A DNA stretch of 64,000 nt from Apium graveolens. Taxonomy: Eukaryota > Streptophyta > Magnoliopsida > Apiales > Apiaceae. Of the stretch, positions 41,990 to 55,058 are shown in pieces. The notes beneath the pieces are model-generated. The model did not search any database and was not told where the DNA came from. It saw only the letters and a list, made by a program, of their open reading frames with translations. How positions within the stretch are numbered: position 1 is the stretch's first letter; each line of letters begins with the position of its first letter. Location of the stretch: positions 22,189,884 through 22,253,883 of the forward strand of contig NC_133648.1 in NCBI RefSeq assembly GCF_009905375.1, read 5' to 3'. The translations under genes were made by a program, and so were the position numbers.

Positions 41990-43056
41990 TGTTGTGTATA
42001 TGTTGTGTACTTGATGATCACTTAAACAAAATGTCTAAGTAGATTTTACTTAGTGAAATTATGTAGCACTCGACGGATAAGAGTTTTAGTCCCGACGGAT
42101 AACTCATTATAGTCCCGGCGGATGATTAACTTATTATCCATCGAGTGAGTAGCTTATGTAATAATAAGTTTGTAGCACAGTGTTGTATGCACCTTTGTAT
42201 AGAATCTGTAGTAGCATATAAGTCATGTTGACTTTAACTAGATATGCTGAATAGGTTGATTAACTGTACATAAGCAATGTCTTGTAATTCTGTATAAGTG
42301 AAATGAAGTCAAGTGCCAAAATAGCTACCAACGGATGATTAACAAAGCTTCGACGGATGATCAAATGACTATCAACGGATGCTTAACAAAGCTTCGACGG
42401 ATGATCAAATGACTATCAACGGATGTTTAACATAGCACTCGACGGATGATCAATTAAGTCATCGACGGATGATCTGAAAGTCGACGGATGATCATATCAA
42501 GATTCAAACATCAGTTGAACAGTGAAAGCTGACACACAGCCGTCGAGTTGGATACAAACACACTGTGGAAGCCCATTAACTGGGTAATAGAGGACGAAAA
42601 GCAGCAAAGATCAAGACTGTTAGATTTTATATTTATTCAGTTCTTTTGACTTTGTAATCTTGGTAATATATAAACCAAGAGAGTAGCAAATAGAAAAATA
42701 ACTGAGATAACTGAGAAACACACAAACAGAGAAATCTTTGTAAGCACAATCTTTAGCATTTCCTGTATTCTCAGCAGTTCTATTTTGTAAGCAGCTGTGA
42801 GCATTTCTGCACACAGAGTCCTCTCGATATATTATATATATCTCTGGTGGAATTGTTTAAATCCACCAGAAAGTTTTTAAACACTCATGTTTTTAATTAC
42901 TTATGTTTTGATTCATTCAAGTTTACATTCCACATTGTGCTGATCAAAACAAATATATCCATAATCGAGTTGAACATTTTTATTTCAAGAAAAAGGTTCA
43001 AGAATTCCATTCAACCCCCCTTCTGTAATTCTTGCTATATTGTTAAGGGACTAACA
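41990..43056 (+). repeat. Sirevirus-like 3' LTR
   Basis: TG to CA, 1,067 bp, preceded by a polypurine tract. 42060-42500 carries many copies of a CGACGGAT or CAACGGAT motif, part of it as an exact 44-bp period. The final ~90 bp hold the CAACCCCCCTTCTGTAATTC block before the end. Confidence 0.8.
42329..42440. repeat. 44-bp tandem repeat in the Sirevirus-like LTR
   Basis: Units start at 42329, 42373 and 42417, each with CAACGGATG, TTAACAAAGC (or a variant) and CGACGGATGATCAA. The third unit is diverged and incomplete. Confidence 0.85.
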
Positions 43057-46000
43057 CCTTGTTTCAAGCCCGTTCTATTGGTACCAAAATCACGAATCGA
43101 GGTTAAGTATTAAGAAAAATCGAATTTCATGTTCTTGATGTAGAAATCGTTTTTGATATTTGAATGATTATTGATTGATTTTGATGCTACAGATAGCTTT
43201 AAAATGATCTGGAGAGTCGATTTGAGTACTTGGTTGAGTTGTTTTAGTTCGAAATTGATTAATCCGAGTTTGGAGTTTTAGTTTGTTTCAAATTGATTTT
43301 TCTTGATTAGTATGATGTTCTTGATGATTTTGATGATTAGAATAGGTTGTAATTGATATGAACTTTGATTTGAGACTAGAATCATCGAGTTTGGCTTGGA
43401 ATTGTGTTGATTCGCGTTTTCCGATTTTGTTGCCGGAAAAACATCCGATTTTGATCGGATATTACGTTCGGGTAGTGGCAGGAGGATGAGATGTTGATTT
43501 TCTGGGTTGTGTTGAAGTTTAGGGTTAATTGGGTGCAAAATCGTGGTCCAACCAAGTGTTTTAGGGCCGATGAACCTCGACCCGAGGTTGCCGGACAATC
43601 GGCCGGATTCTGGAATTTCCAGAGTTTCCGGCGATGTTCTTGGCAACTCCGGCCAAGTTCATCACTCCACCCTTGGTTTGATCCAAGGTTGAAGATGACC
43701 CAGAACCTAAAAACTGTTTTTGGGTATTTTCTTTTTAAATTTTATTGAAAATTCATTTAGATTTTTCCAAAAATCTTTTCTTTTAATTCTAAAAATCATT
43801 TAATAATTAGTTTTAAATTCTAAAAATTATTTTATTTTATTATTTTCAAAAATCCAGATTTGTTTTAGTTATTTATAATTTGTTTTAATTAATTATTTAT
43901 AGATTTAATTAATTGGTTAATTCATTTAATCAATTAATTTTATTTATAAATAGTTAAATAAAATGCAATTATTTATAATTAATTCAAATAATTTCAAAAA
44001 AATATTTGAAGCATTTAAAAATTATATTTTGGTATTTAAAAATCAATTATTATTATTATTAATTGTTTTATTCCTAATTATTCGTATTTTATTCGTAGAA
44101 AATAAACCGTTCGTCCGTTTAATACGAAACGAACGCGTACAGACTCAGAAAAATATTCTGCTTCATTAAAAATAATTTGGAGACCCAAATCCTTTTGTTT
44201 CAAAAGATCGCTTGTTTTATGAGTCATTCTGAGTCAAACATTTTGACGAACCGAGTCATATGTGATATGAATTATGTGATACGTGGATTATGTGCTTACG
44301 TGCTATGTGAATTATATGGGTACATGAGTCAAGAGTCTTGTGTTTGAATATTTTCTTTATATGTGGGCTATCCTATGGGTAGATGATAGGGTTTTGTCGC
44401 GCAGTTCGTCGAGTTATTATCGTTTAGACGTTTAAATTTGTATCATTTAATTATAGATACGGATCATTCGAGTTGATCAGGACAAGACGTTGGATAAAGA
44501 ATGAGATGGAATGGTATTGGATAACTGGCTTCTAGCAATCACAGGAGCAACATATTAGGAAAGTGTTGAAAAGAAAGACGGTGATGTTTTGAGACAGAAT
44601 GTCAGAATAGATGCGTCATTGCGAGTGTGACTAACTGTTAAAACCTAAAGGCAAGTATCCCTATCATCACTTATTGTTCAAGTGATATTTATTTTAAATC
44701 TTCCTATGCAAGTATTGCTTTCCCTATTCTTAGTTCGGAATAGATAAATGTTTTACATATCGCTGAATTAAATGCTTATTATGCAAGTACTCTCTGCTAT
44801 TCTATGTTCAGAATAGTTAAATATCTTTACTTATAAAATTACTGGATTTATAAATGTTTGGATTTTGAGAAAGATGATTTGGTTGCGAATATTCCTACCC
44901 AAGTAAATGGAAGAATAAAATTTTTTGGGTGTCGAGTATTATGACCCTTTTTTCAATAAAATGTTTTAAGATTGGATGGTTACTGGTTGCGTAAGAGGCC
45001 GAGGCACCGGTCCAACGTGAGCTATTATACGGAAGTGTAATATTTTACAAGGCGAGTATATGCCTTTTCTGGCGCCCTACAGGTATCGTATGACTGCGGA
45101 ATACGGGTAGTACCTATATATACGGTATGGCTGCGGGATACCGGTGCTGTTTCATGACTGATCAGCAGGAACATCATAGTGCATAATTGGTTCCAATCTA
45201 AATTGATATCTAAAATTCTTTATTGTTTTGATAATCATAGAATAAATGATTTTTCAACTGTTTTTGTTTTTGATTAAAGGTGAAATGCAGTTTTGATTCA
45301 GTTTCTGCTTGATGTGGATATTTAGTTTGTTGTTAAATATCAAAGGTGGTATTAGTACAGTTGATTTAGGTTGACTTCAGTATGGGATGTGGTGAGCATC
45401 AAAGTTCGTATTGATATCTAGTTTGATATGACAACAAAATAAGTATTGATATCAAGAGTTCGGTTTTGAATAAAGTTTATGATTCAATCCATAGTCATTG
45501 TTTCTTATTATTGTTGTTTACGATATTTCCGTAAACACTGTTTTATGAGTTTTATTCTCGTCAAGATTCAAAGTATTGCTGAAGCATTTCGCTCGAAAAT
45601 ATTAAAAGGGTTTTGAATACTGTGAGAAACAATTATCCGATTCTTTAACAAATTTTCTGTTTCAGCAATTACGATTTTAAAACATATGCGCTATTGCAGA
45701 TGTTGGTTTTATATCCAAACGACCATATATGTATATTACAATGATCTTGCTGAGCATTTCTTTCACTCATACTTGCCTGTTTTCAAATTTAAACTCCAGT
45801 GAGGATTAACTTGCGCTGTTTAGCCGCGTAATTCGAGGAAGCAAAGAAGAAGCTTTTGGAAGGTGGTTGGTCCAGGGTTTGCGAACTAGTATAAGTTTTA
45901 TTGTATAAAGTTGTTTATATCATATTATATTATATTATAGTTGTGTATTTTATTTGGGCCGAGTATACTTCATTTTAAAGTTATACTAGTGGGTTTAGTT

Positions 46001-46230
46001 TTGAGTTTGGAATTTGTTGAAAAGAGATTTTAAAAGAAAGTGAAAATTTATTGGTGGAATTTGGATATCTCGTTTCTAGAACTGTAACCTTAAAAGATCT
46101 TGGATTAGTTTGGGGTCATTTATGATAAATATCTTCCGCTGGCATTTGTTTATTGATTAAATGGGTTAATTTGGATTGAGGTTTCATAGTGACGACCAAA
46201 TCCCCTGACCCCGGATTTGGGGGCGTTACA
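43057..46230 (+). repeat. LTR 3' part of a Ty3/gypsy-type element
   Basis: About 3.2 kb directly after the Sirevirus-like LTR, ending CCCCTGACCCCGGATTTGGGGGCGTTACA-like at 46230, the closing block shared by the large LTRs of this window. The start is missing. Contents are AT-rich tracts, a CG-richer stretch with GCCGGACAATCGGCCGG near 43590-43615 and repeated AAGTATTG/TTCGGAATAG motifs. No protein recognised. Either a truncated LTR or one invaded by the Sirevirus-like element. Confidence 0.6.
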
Positions 46231-46553
46231 AAATCGATGTAAAATAAAGACTAGGACATCGATTTGTTTAAGAATCTGATGTCTATTAGTTAAAAGTGCT
46301 TCCATGTTATATGTTTAAAATGGTATTTAACCTCCTAAATACCATTTTTGACAATCTAGTTTAAATATTGTATTCAAAAAAGGGCTAATTATATATCAGT
46401 TTGCTCAAAAAACTGATGTTTGTGTACATCTTTAACATCGGCTAAAAACCAATGTAAAAGACCCCCCTTTCTCTACACATGCGAAGACATCGATTTTGAA
46501 AGAAAAAAGACATCGATTTATAACCGATGTATAAGGGCATTTTTCTAGTAGTG
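46231..46553. mobile_element. CACTA-type DNA transposon terminus (fragment)
   Basis: The right end reads CACTACTAGAAAA on the minus strand (46541-46553), the terminal inverted repeat form of CACTA elements. Just inside are subterminal repeats of ACATCGAT/ACCGATGT, about eight copies in 300 bp. The left part is cut at 46230 by the LTR, and the opposite terminus and a transposase are not visible. Confidence 0.75.
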
Positions 46554-47275
46554 AAATATGCTTATTTGACCATGCAATGAATGAGGTCCCAAAAGACTTC
46601 TGCAATAATACCCATGTAGCGAGCATTAGGTTAGCGAATCTAAGACTATAAAAGCCTTAGGTCACTAGGCACAAAGTCCCATGGAACTTAATAACTCGAG
46701 TATTAAAGAGCTCACTTTTGATCAATTATGCAAAAACACATATTCTTTTTTTCCTTTCTCTTTCTTTCTCTTTCTTTTTTTTAACAATTATGAATGAGTA
46801 CGTTTTGCTCCATCTCATTCAACCCTAGACTACTCATAAAATATGAGCCGGCTACTAACCATTTAACGCCTAGCCTTATTCACAAATAGCAATGAATTCC
46901 AGGTTTGTCTCCAAATTAAAAATTAGTGTTACTTCATCATTTCGGGAATATCACAAATTCTAAATATAACAAAGTGATTAAATCTCAACAACAAACAAGT
47001 ATGATCATGATCTAGATCAAACGCAATATTATAAGACTTGTGATTTTTTTTCTGGCATGCAAATCAATTCATTAGTATTTAAACAACTCTCTGTTTGCCA
47101 TAACTACACTCACACCAACATCAACCAATCAATCAGAAACAGCTCAACCTAAGGGATCATGTTATATGCATGCACATGCAACTATATGAACTCACATAAA
47201 AACACAAACAAACATGTCCTATATGAACAATCATGCAAAAATATGAATGAAATACAACTAAACATGCAACATTAT
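46554..47275. other. Unassigned AT-rich sequence
   Basis: No gene or element end recognised. A pyrimidine tract (CTTTCTCTTTCTTTCTC, ~46750-46780) is the only notable feature. It may be old host sequence or an unrecognised element piece. Confidence 0.5.
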
Positions 47276-48715
47276 TGAGTGGCATTTATGACACTTTATT
47301 ACGCTCCGTAAAGCTTTAAATTAGTGTTTTATACTCAAGTGTTGGCGTTTTGATGTGTTTTTGTAGTGTTTTTGTATTGCAGACATTTTCGAGATAATAA
47401 GGTGAATTAGCATGGTTTTAGTGCTAATTTGGTGTTAGAATGGTGCTTAGAATAAAGGATCGTAAAAAGACCGGCTCAATTCAACAAGGATAAAAAGAAA
47501 TCATAATTTTATCCAGGAGGACGGCGCGCCCGCGCTGAAGCAGCACGCGACCGCGCCCAATGAGCAGAAATCAGTGCGCCCGCGCTGAAACAACGCACGA
47601 CCGCGCCAGGTCGGGGTGACAGAATTCTGTTTCTATTGGGATTTTGAGAGTTTAAAGCCCTGGTCAATTCTACAGCATATATATACATAAATAAAGCTCG
47701 TTTTCCATAAGGAGACGTACCGGAGTAAGAGGAGAAGGTGTAAGAAGACCAAAAAGCACAATCTCAACCAAGGCGAAGAAGATCTAGTTTTTACTTGTGA
47801 TTCTTTGTTTAAGTTGTAACGTTGGATGCTAGTTTTCTTATTCTTGAACCTATACTCTCGTGACAAACATGGTTTTATTATTTATTCAGTATAAAGACTA
47901 TGTTTATTATACCATGCTTTCATTGAAATCCATGTTGATGATGAGTACGATCATGGGCTAATTGTTATCATGGGGTTCTAGCGGATTTATTTATGGATTT
48001 CTTTAGCTAAATTGTTTTGATACCTTAGTGTGTGGTAATTGTATGATAACCTAGTATCGGTTTTGCTTATTCGTCTTATTAGCGTTGCGAACTTATAAGA
48101 TAGCGTGTTAATTCTTAATGAAGCGAAAGTGAATTTAAGGGTTTAGAACTTGCCATGCTAGCATATGTTCATGTATTTGATATGCATGATTCGTAGGTAA
48201 TTTTAACCATCTTACTTGCCCTATGTAATCATGATAGATAACTTGTGCATTAAAACGTTATGTTGTTAAATTCTATATATATATATGGTCTCAATATAAT
48301 TGGTGTCTACTCAGCTTCTATCTCTTTTCTGGATGTATGGCAGTATGTTATTCGTGCAACGAAAGTTGGCGTTTATTAGTTTTGTGTTATCTGATTAGTG
48401 TCATCACCATTACATGCTAAGGTTAAGAATGAAAAGGCTATTGAATGAAGTATTTAATGAAGTTAGAATCTCATGTTTGTCATATATATTAATTTAACCA
48501 TTCTTATTCTCTTAGTTATAATTGTTAGTTTAATTCTTAGTTATAACAATCTCAACTTGTATTATGTCTTAGGATTGGATAATAACCATATCATTGTTGC
48601 ATAGGTGCATATTCTTAAATTAACCAAAGAGTCTCTCTAGGAACGAATTTGATCTAAATCTTATACTACTTGCGAATGCGTATACTTGCGTGTATTGTTA
48701 ACGCATGTTCACTGC
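47276..48715 (+). repeat. Putative Athila-type LTR
   Basis: Starts near TGAGTGGCATTTATGACACT and contains TTATTACGCTCCGTAAAGC. The late part has GAACGAATTTGATCTAAATC and TTATACTACTTGCGAATGCG, phrases I associate with LTR ends of this group. A GC-rich 32-bp direct repeat lies at 47526-47607. Borders are approximate because the end and primer site are not clear. Confidence 0.5.
47526..47607. repeat. GC-rich 32-bp direct repeat, 50-bp spacing
   Basis: GCGCCCGCGCTGAAGCAGCA... at 47526-47557 and a near copy at 47576-47607 ending GACCGCGCC, separated by 18 bp. It stands out in AT-rich surroundings. Confidence 0.85.
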
Positions 48716-48745
48716 CATGATGCAAAGGTACTCTAGCGATCGTGT

Positions 48746-49935
48746 ATGCATACGCGTTCTCGAACTCGTAAGAGAAATCTGGATAAAGCTGAGGAAGAAG
48801 TTGTAATAGTTAGGAAGAAAGATGAAGAGCAAATCTTAGTTGAGGAAGAAAAAGAAGCACTTGTTGTAATGGGAGAACCAGACACAAATCCAAAGGCTTT
48901 GATGGACTATTCTCAACCAAAGATCAATGATATTCAGTCTAGCATCATTCGACCAGCCATCTCGGCTAATACTTTTGAGATCAAGTCAAGCACAATTCAG
49001 ATGATACAGAACTCAGTTCAGTTTGGGGGTTCTCCGACAGAAGACCCTAACATGTACATCAGAGATTTCATCAAGATCTGTGACACCTTCAAGTTCAACG
49101 GAGTCTCTGAAGATGCTATTAAGTTGAGACTTTTCCCATTCTCTCTGTGGGATAAAGCAAAGTGCTGGTTACATTCTCTCTCACCGGGGTCTATCATCAA
49201 ATGGAAGGATCTTGCTCAAAAGTTCTTAACTAAATTCTTCCCTATGGCAAAGTCTGCTGCAATTAGGAACACACTTACTCAATTTGCTCAACAATCTGGT
49301 GAATCTTTGTGGGACGCTTGGGATCGCTATAAGGAGAAGCTTAGAAAGTGTCCTCACCATGGGATGCCTGACTGGATGATCATTAACTGCTTTTTTAATG
49401 GACTGGGTGCTACTTCTAGACTCATGCTTGGTGCTGCATTAGGAGGAGCCTTGTGGGCTAAGTGCTATAATGAAGTGTATGAATTGATCGAACTGATGGC
49501 TGCTAATGAATACCAGAATCCTTCTCAGAGACTAACTCAAGGAAAAGTAGCAGGAATTCTGGAGTTGGATGCAACAACTTCTATAGCTTCCCAACTTAAG
49601 GCTTTGACGATGAAGGTGGACACTTTGGCTAATTATGGAGTTAATCAAATCACTAGTGTCTGTGAGCTGTGTGCTGGCGCCCATGAGACTGATCAGTGTT
49701 CTATTTCTAGTGAATCAGCTCAGTTCATGAGCAACTTTAAGAGGTCGCAGCAACCTGTACCAGCCACCTATCATCCTAATAACCGCAATCATCCTAATTT
49801 CAGCTGGAGCAACACCTAGAATGCGGTTCAACAGCCTTACCAACAGTATTCAACAAAGCAGTACAACCCCCTGGTTTTTAGAAACCGCAATATGCACCAA
49901 GACAACAACTCCAGCTGCAACAAGCTAATGAAAAA
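48746..49935 (+). pseudogene. Athila-type gag (broken)
   Basis: ATG at 48746; open for 357 codons to a TAG at 49817-49819. Residues ~70-250 are an Athila gag core with IQMIQNSVQFGGSP, EDPNMYIRDF, LRLFPFSLWDKAKCW and RKCPHHGMPDWM. A Cys/His segment follows (CELCAGAHETDQC, ~308-320). After the TAG the same frame continues with QQPYQQY-like sequence for about 50 bases and then a frameshift before 49936. The N-terminus is strongly charged. Gag would form the particle shell. The TAG most likely replaces a Gln codon. Confidence 0.88.
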
Positions 49936-50931
49936 TTGGAATTGGAGGATTTGAAGCTTATGTACAAAAGCGAAGCGGTTTCTATCAAGACCTTGGAAAA
50001 TCAAATTGGACAAATTACCAATGCCTTGCTAAATCATCAACTTGGTACACTACTTAGTGACACTGAAGTTCCAGGAAAGAGGGAAGCTAAGGAGAAGGTG
50101 AAGGCAATCACTTTGAGGTCTGGGAAGGTAGCAAATCCCGAACAAACTCAAGTTTTAGATGAAGAAGTTGTGGCTGAAGAAGTAGAGCAGCAGGAAGCAG
50201 AACTGGAACCAAGGAAGACTACTGTTGAGCACACTCCTCATGAGGGTAGTACAGGGGAGAAACAGATCTATCATCCACCTCCTTTTCCTAAGAGGCTGTA
50301 GAAGAAAAAGATGGATAAGCAGTTTGAGAAGTTTCTGTAGGTGTTCAAGAAACTTCACATCAACATACCTTTCACTGAAGCTCTTGAACAAATGCCTAGT
50401 TATGAGAAGTTTATGAAAGGTATTCTCTCTCGGAAAGTGAAGCTTGATGATTTAGAGACCGTTGCTCTCACGGAGGAATGCAGTGTTGTGTTGCAATAGA
50501 AGTTGCCTCCAAAACTTAAAGATCCTGGAAGCTTCACTATTCCGTGTACTATTGGAAAAGTGTCATTCGACAAATGCTTATGTGACTTGGGAGCTAGCAT
50601 CAATCTGATGCCTTTGTCAATCTTCAAGAAGTTGGACTTACCTGATCCAAAGCCAACTTATATGACCTTGCAGTTAGCCGATCGCTCTATTACATACCCA
50701 CGTGGAATTGTGGAGGATGTCTTGGTCAAGGTTGATAAACTCATATTCCCTGCTAATTTCGTAATTCTTGATTTCGAGGAGGATAAGAAGATTCCCATAA
50801 TCTTGGGAAGACCTTTTTTGGTGACTGGTCGTACCTTGATAGATGTGCAGAAGGGTGAGCTTACAATGCGAGTACTGGATCAAGATGTAACTTTATATGT
50901 TCAATGTTATGAAATTTCCTACGGAAAATGA
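49936..50931 (+). pseudogene. Athila-type gag-protease region (broken by three amber codons)
   Basis: One frame runs from about 49890 to TGA at 50929-50931 and is interrupted by TAG at 50299, 50338 and 50497. The first part (IGQITNALLNHQLGTLLSD, then acidic) links gag to pol. After the stops comes FKKLHINIPFTEALEQMPSY and the protease region with the catalytic DLGAS motif (~50586-50600), ADRSITYPRGIVEDVLVKV and ILGRPFL, all typical of Athila elements. The sequence ends 12 bp before element G. The protease would cut the polyprotein. Confidence 0.88.
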
Positions 50932-50943
50932 GGAATGCTTAAA

Positions 50944-53016
50944 TGTAATAACCCCAAAATTTTCAACTTTTTGTAACCCTTGTGAATAGTGTTTTAGCTG
51001 AATGAGAAAACTTTTCACGCCACACTATGTAGGGGTTCTGTTATGGATATTCTGGGATATTATTAGTACTCTATGTAGTATATAAGTGTATGTAAAGATC
51101 GTCAGAATCCAATTCCGAACACTTTGGTTTTTCCCGGAAATCCACAAGATACGGAGAGAATTGAGTATAAAGTAACAGGATAAAAGGATTTAAATTAAAG
51201 GATTATAATAGAGGATCATAAAAAGGAATATAATGTATTGAGAAAGGTTAAGGGAACCTAAGTAATAAGATCCCGGGTATGATCCTTCAAACGATAAACG
51301 AGAACGAAAGTTAAGCGAACCGTATAACAGATCAGCGGTCATTAGGCAAACGATTAGGAAGTTAATCAAAGGGATTAGTGGGAATGATGTCATCCAACCA
51401 ATAGAAAGAGGACAAGGAGGGGAGGATGACATCATGAGGATGACACAAGCATGACATGGGAAGGAAGGAGGTGTGGTGGCTTTGTAACCACACAAATTCA
51501 AGGGCAAGAAGGTAATTGACTAAATCAAACAAAAAAACAAATCAACCATGCCAAGCAAATTCATTCTTGATCAAAATCAAAAAGAAACCAAGGCCTTGTT
51601 CATCTTTGCTCTCGGCTTTTCACTATTCATAAGGCAAGAAAATTTCAAAAATTTAAGATCCAAGCTTCCTAAATTGGTGAGTAAATTCCCTAATCATCTT
51701 CATGCTTAGTTAGGGCTATATCATGAGTTTAAGCCATTAATTCCTTCTCAATCTTCTTCATTTAATCAAAGAAGAAGACTATGAATAGTGTTTTCAAGTT
51801 TTTAACTTGAAGTTTTTCTTGTTTTCCTTGAAGATCCAAGCTTTCCTAAGACTTCTCAAAGCTTCTTAAGGCTTCCTAGTTCCTCCCACCACTTCAAGGA
51901 AGGTATATCATCTCCAAACCCTAGATTCCTATATATTATAAGATGATTTTGATTAGTAGGATGATATTGTAGCTTGTTGTTATGATTAGAGTTTGGGATT
52001 TGAAATGGTAGTGAAATGGAATGCTAAATGTTGTGGTTTTGATTAAAAGAACTTAAGTATGATTAAAGTTAAGCTTAGGCATAAGTATGAATGATTAAAT
52101 TGAATTGGTTGGGGTTGTTATGATGTGATAAGGATGGATGTTGGTTGTATGTTGGATTTGAGGTTGATTTGGAATGGTTTTGAATGGTTTAAAATATTGG
52201 AAATCGCGTAAACATAGCCATCGTAACATCCGATTTTCTTTAGACTGTTTTTGTGCATAACATTAGGACCCGAGAACCCCGTGCTAGATTATGACCATTT
52301 CCATTTCTAGATAGCTCATGTTACGAGCTTCGTTTTGATATGTAGTTCGTTCGATTCGGATGCACGGTTTAGGAGAAACGACTGTTTCAAGTAACGGCAT
52401 TTCGCGAACGAAACTTTTCCCTCGCCTTACTTTGAAACATAGGTTAAAGACCAAAAAGGGTTAATTAATGTATGAAAAATTTATGGTAAGTGTGTTAGGC
52501 AGTTGGTAAGACACTCGCGAAGGAATCGCTTTAAAACTCGTAAAGGTTAAATTATTAAAAATGGTGGAGCCGAGGGTACCCGAGTGACTTAAGCGAATCA
52601 GTGAGCGCAAAACAAGCATTAGAGTCTAAGTTAGTTAAAGTATAGATTTACAAGTGATTTTGGTTTAATCCCAACTTACTTGTTGTTTATAGGTTACCAG
52701 ACTCGTCCCGAGCCTTTTATCACCCCAAGTCACTCAGGCAAGTTTTCTACCCGTTATACTGTTGTTGTGATGAATATATGTATATGCATTATCTTGCGAT
52801 AGATGCATGTTGGTTAATTAGCAAATGTTGCGATATATTGAAGCATGCTGATATGGTATATATATGCATGCCTGTTTCGTATTCTTGTCATATATATCTG
52901 TTGGTTCAGTTGATAATACCTATGCTAGAGAATAGCAGTAATTTGCATATACCCTTAGTATAGGGACCCAAAGGTGAAAACATTTTCTAAAACCGGGAGT
53001 CGAGGATCCCGAGTAG

Positions 53017-53067
<51 letters not shown>

Positions 53068-54846
53068 GGTTATAGTTTTCAAAACTATTAATCGAATAAG
53101 GTTTATTCGATAACTTTATTTTATTAATGAATATTATCTTGAATATTCATTCGAGGGCTTATGACTCCTTTTATTTTATTAATTGAATATTATTTGAATA
53201 TTCATTTGAGGATGTATGACTCCTTTATTTTATTTAATGATTATTATTTATAATATTCATTCGAGGTATTATGACTCCGCTTATTACTGAAATATATTCT
53301 TTATTTTATTAAAGAATAAGGTGTTAATAATCAAACTTATTTTCGATTATTCAAATAAAGATAATACTTTCATATAAGTGTATCTTTGGTTATTTAATAC
53401 TCGTTTCTAGTATAAGTTTTAATACTTCTACTTCAATTATTTTTTTAAAGATTATTCTTTATGGGAATATTATTTAAATAATAATATTCAGATATTTTCT
53501 AATATATCGGGACTGATTTATTTCATTAAATCAGCTTTACTCCAAACATTCTTAAAAATGTTTTCGAGTCTTCAAAATGATTTTAAAAGTTAGAGCGGAT
53601 CCCAAAACTCGTTTTCCGATTTAAGATCTTCCTTTCGAAGGAGACTTGAATATTTGCTCAAAATCTTGGGGATCCGGCTCTGTGGTGTATTTTATATTCG
53701 CAACATGGTTGCTGTTTTGAGAAAACAATTTGATTATTTGCCCAATGTTCGGGAAGTAAGTCCATCTGATTGAGTCGGCATAAGCGACAGGCCGGGGTAC
53801 GGTCTATGAATGTGTAAGTGGTTGGGTGGCAGTCCATCAACGCGTGAGTGGCCGGGTAACGGTCTAGCGCGAGGTCCTAATGCGGTCAGGGTGATGACCG
53901 GTGAGGAATTCATCCATCTACAGTAGAAATGGTTACTTATTGGTATCTTTGCCTGATCAACAAGATATCTGGTTTATGCTAAAATTCTTTTCCTTTCCAA
54001 AATTCATTGGATGTTTCAAACTCTGTTCATACTTTACATAACAGAGGTTCCAGGAAATGTTTAAGAGATATATATGTGGATATATATATATATCGGGACT
54101 AAATAAAGTATCTCGTAACTTTATTTCATTCAATAATATTTCAAAGATTGAATCTATTCAAGTCTTAACTTGTGGTCTCATCTATAGTATGTTTGTTTTT
54201 TTTTAAAAGCTTATAATACTTTGAACGGTGGTAGTTCAAGTAGCTTTATAAATGATATAAGTGTAGTGAAGTATTGGTAACTTCATTCCTTGTTTTTACT
54301 TATATCTAGTAAGTAATTATCTTACGCATGATAAAGATTCTAGTAAGTATCCATTTAGATACTTATATTATTGTTATCACTATGTATTATCTTGCGAGCT
54401 GTAAGGCTCACTCTTGCTTTATTTCTTCATCACACAACAACAGTTAGGAGAGATGGCCAGACTCCAGCAGACCCAGCGCAAGCGCGTGGGAAGCGTCCCG
54501 CGTCTTCCCGATGATGTTGTAGCTGCTATAGCTGCAGAGGTAGATCTAATGTAGTTCAGACCATCTACTTTTGAGAATCAAATTATGTATAATTATAACT
54601 TGTGGCAGATAATGGCAATTAACTGTAAATTTATCAAGTAATCATTTTGGGTTGTAATAACTGTTAAATGGTGGATTCAAAGACTTGTACTTATTTCAAT
54701 TTCATCTCTGAGACTATAACGGGTTGTGGTGTGTGTTAGTGTGGGGTCACAGCATAAGGTTATTATTATTAATTAAGTGAAGTGATATTGTGGAAAGAAA
54801 GACCGTGACGACCCGGATCCCCGACCCCGGATCTGGGGGTGTTACA
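50944..54846 (+). repeat. Element G 5' LTR
   Basis: 3,903 bp from TGTAATAACCCC to GGGGGTGTTACA. It includes a TA microsatellite (53023-53067), three imperfect repeats with ATTCATTCGAGG and ATGACTCC at 53140-53285, and blocks shared in reverse complement with the element C LTR, such as GGATCCGGCTCTGTGGTGTAT near 53672. Confidence 0.93.
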
Positions 54847-54850
54847 GAAA

Positions 54851-54862
54851 TGGTATCAGAGC
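54851..54862 (+). other. Element G primer-binding site (initiator Met tRNA)
   Basis: TGGTATCAGAGC, four bases after the LTR, complementary to the 3' end of initiator tRNA-Met. Confidence 0.95.
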
Positions 54863-55058
54863 TAAGCGTTATAAGCCACAGAGATGATGCGTCGATATAA
54901 TAACAAACTCACAAAGATAATAAGAACTCTTGCCAAGTTCATGGTCGGACTACTTAAAGTAGTGCTGACAGTTAAAACCCTTACGGGAACCCTTATAAGT
55001 ATCATGATAGTAACTTAGCTCGTTTAATGTGTAGGCGCCTGAGATAGAGGACCCTGAG

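Larger units (their letters stand above)
40638..43056 (+). mobile_element. 3' end of a Sirevirus-like Ty1/copia element
   Basis: A truncated reading frame, a short 3' untranslated part with a polypurine tract (ATTAGGGGAGAT, ~41978-41989) and a 1,067-bp LTR. The LTR start TGTTGTGTATATG and the end with CAACCCCCCTTCTGTAATTC and CTAACA are the form I know from plant Sireviruses. Gag and pol are absent. Confidence 0.75.
47276..50943 (+). mobile_element. Athila-type Ty3/gypsy element, 5' part, cut by element G
   Basis: Putative LTR (47276 to about 48715), gag and protease regions, then the break at 50943. The gag and protease are of the Athila type. I see no TGGCGCC primer-binding site between the putative LTR and gag, so that region is probably deleted. 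RT, RNase H and integrase are beyond the break or lost; they may lie right of the window after element G. Confidence 0.8.

Noticed and set aside
54851..54862. Possible tRNA-Met gene fragment
   Set aside because: Only the primer-binding complement is present next to an LTR; no tRNA body follows here or at 22725 and 38766.
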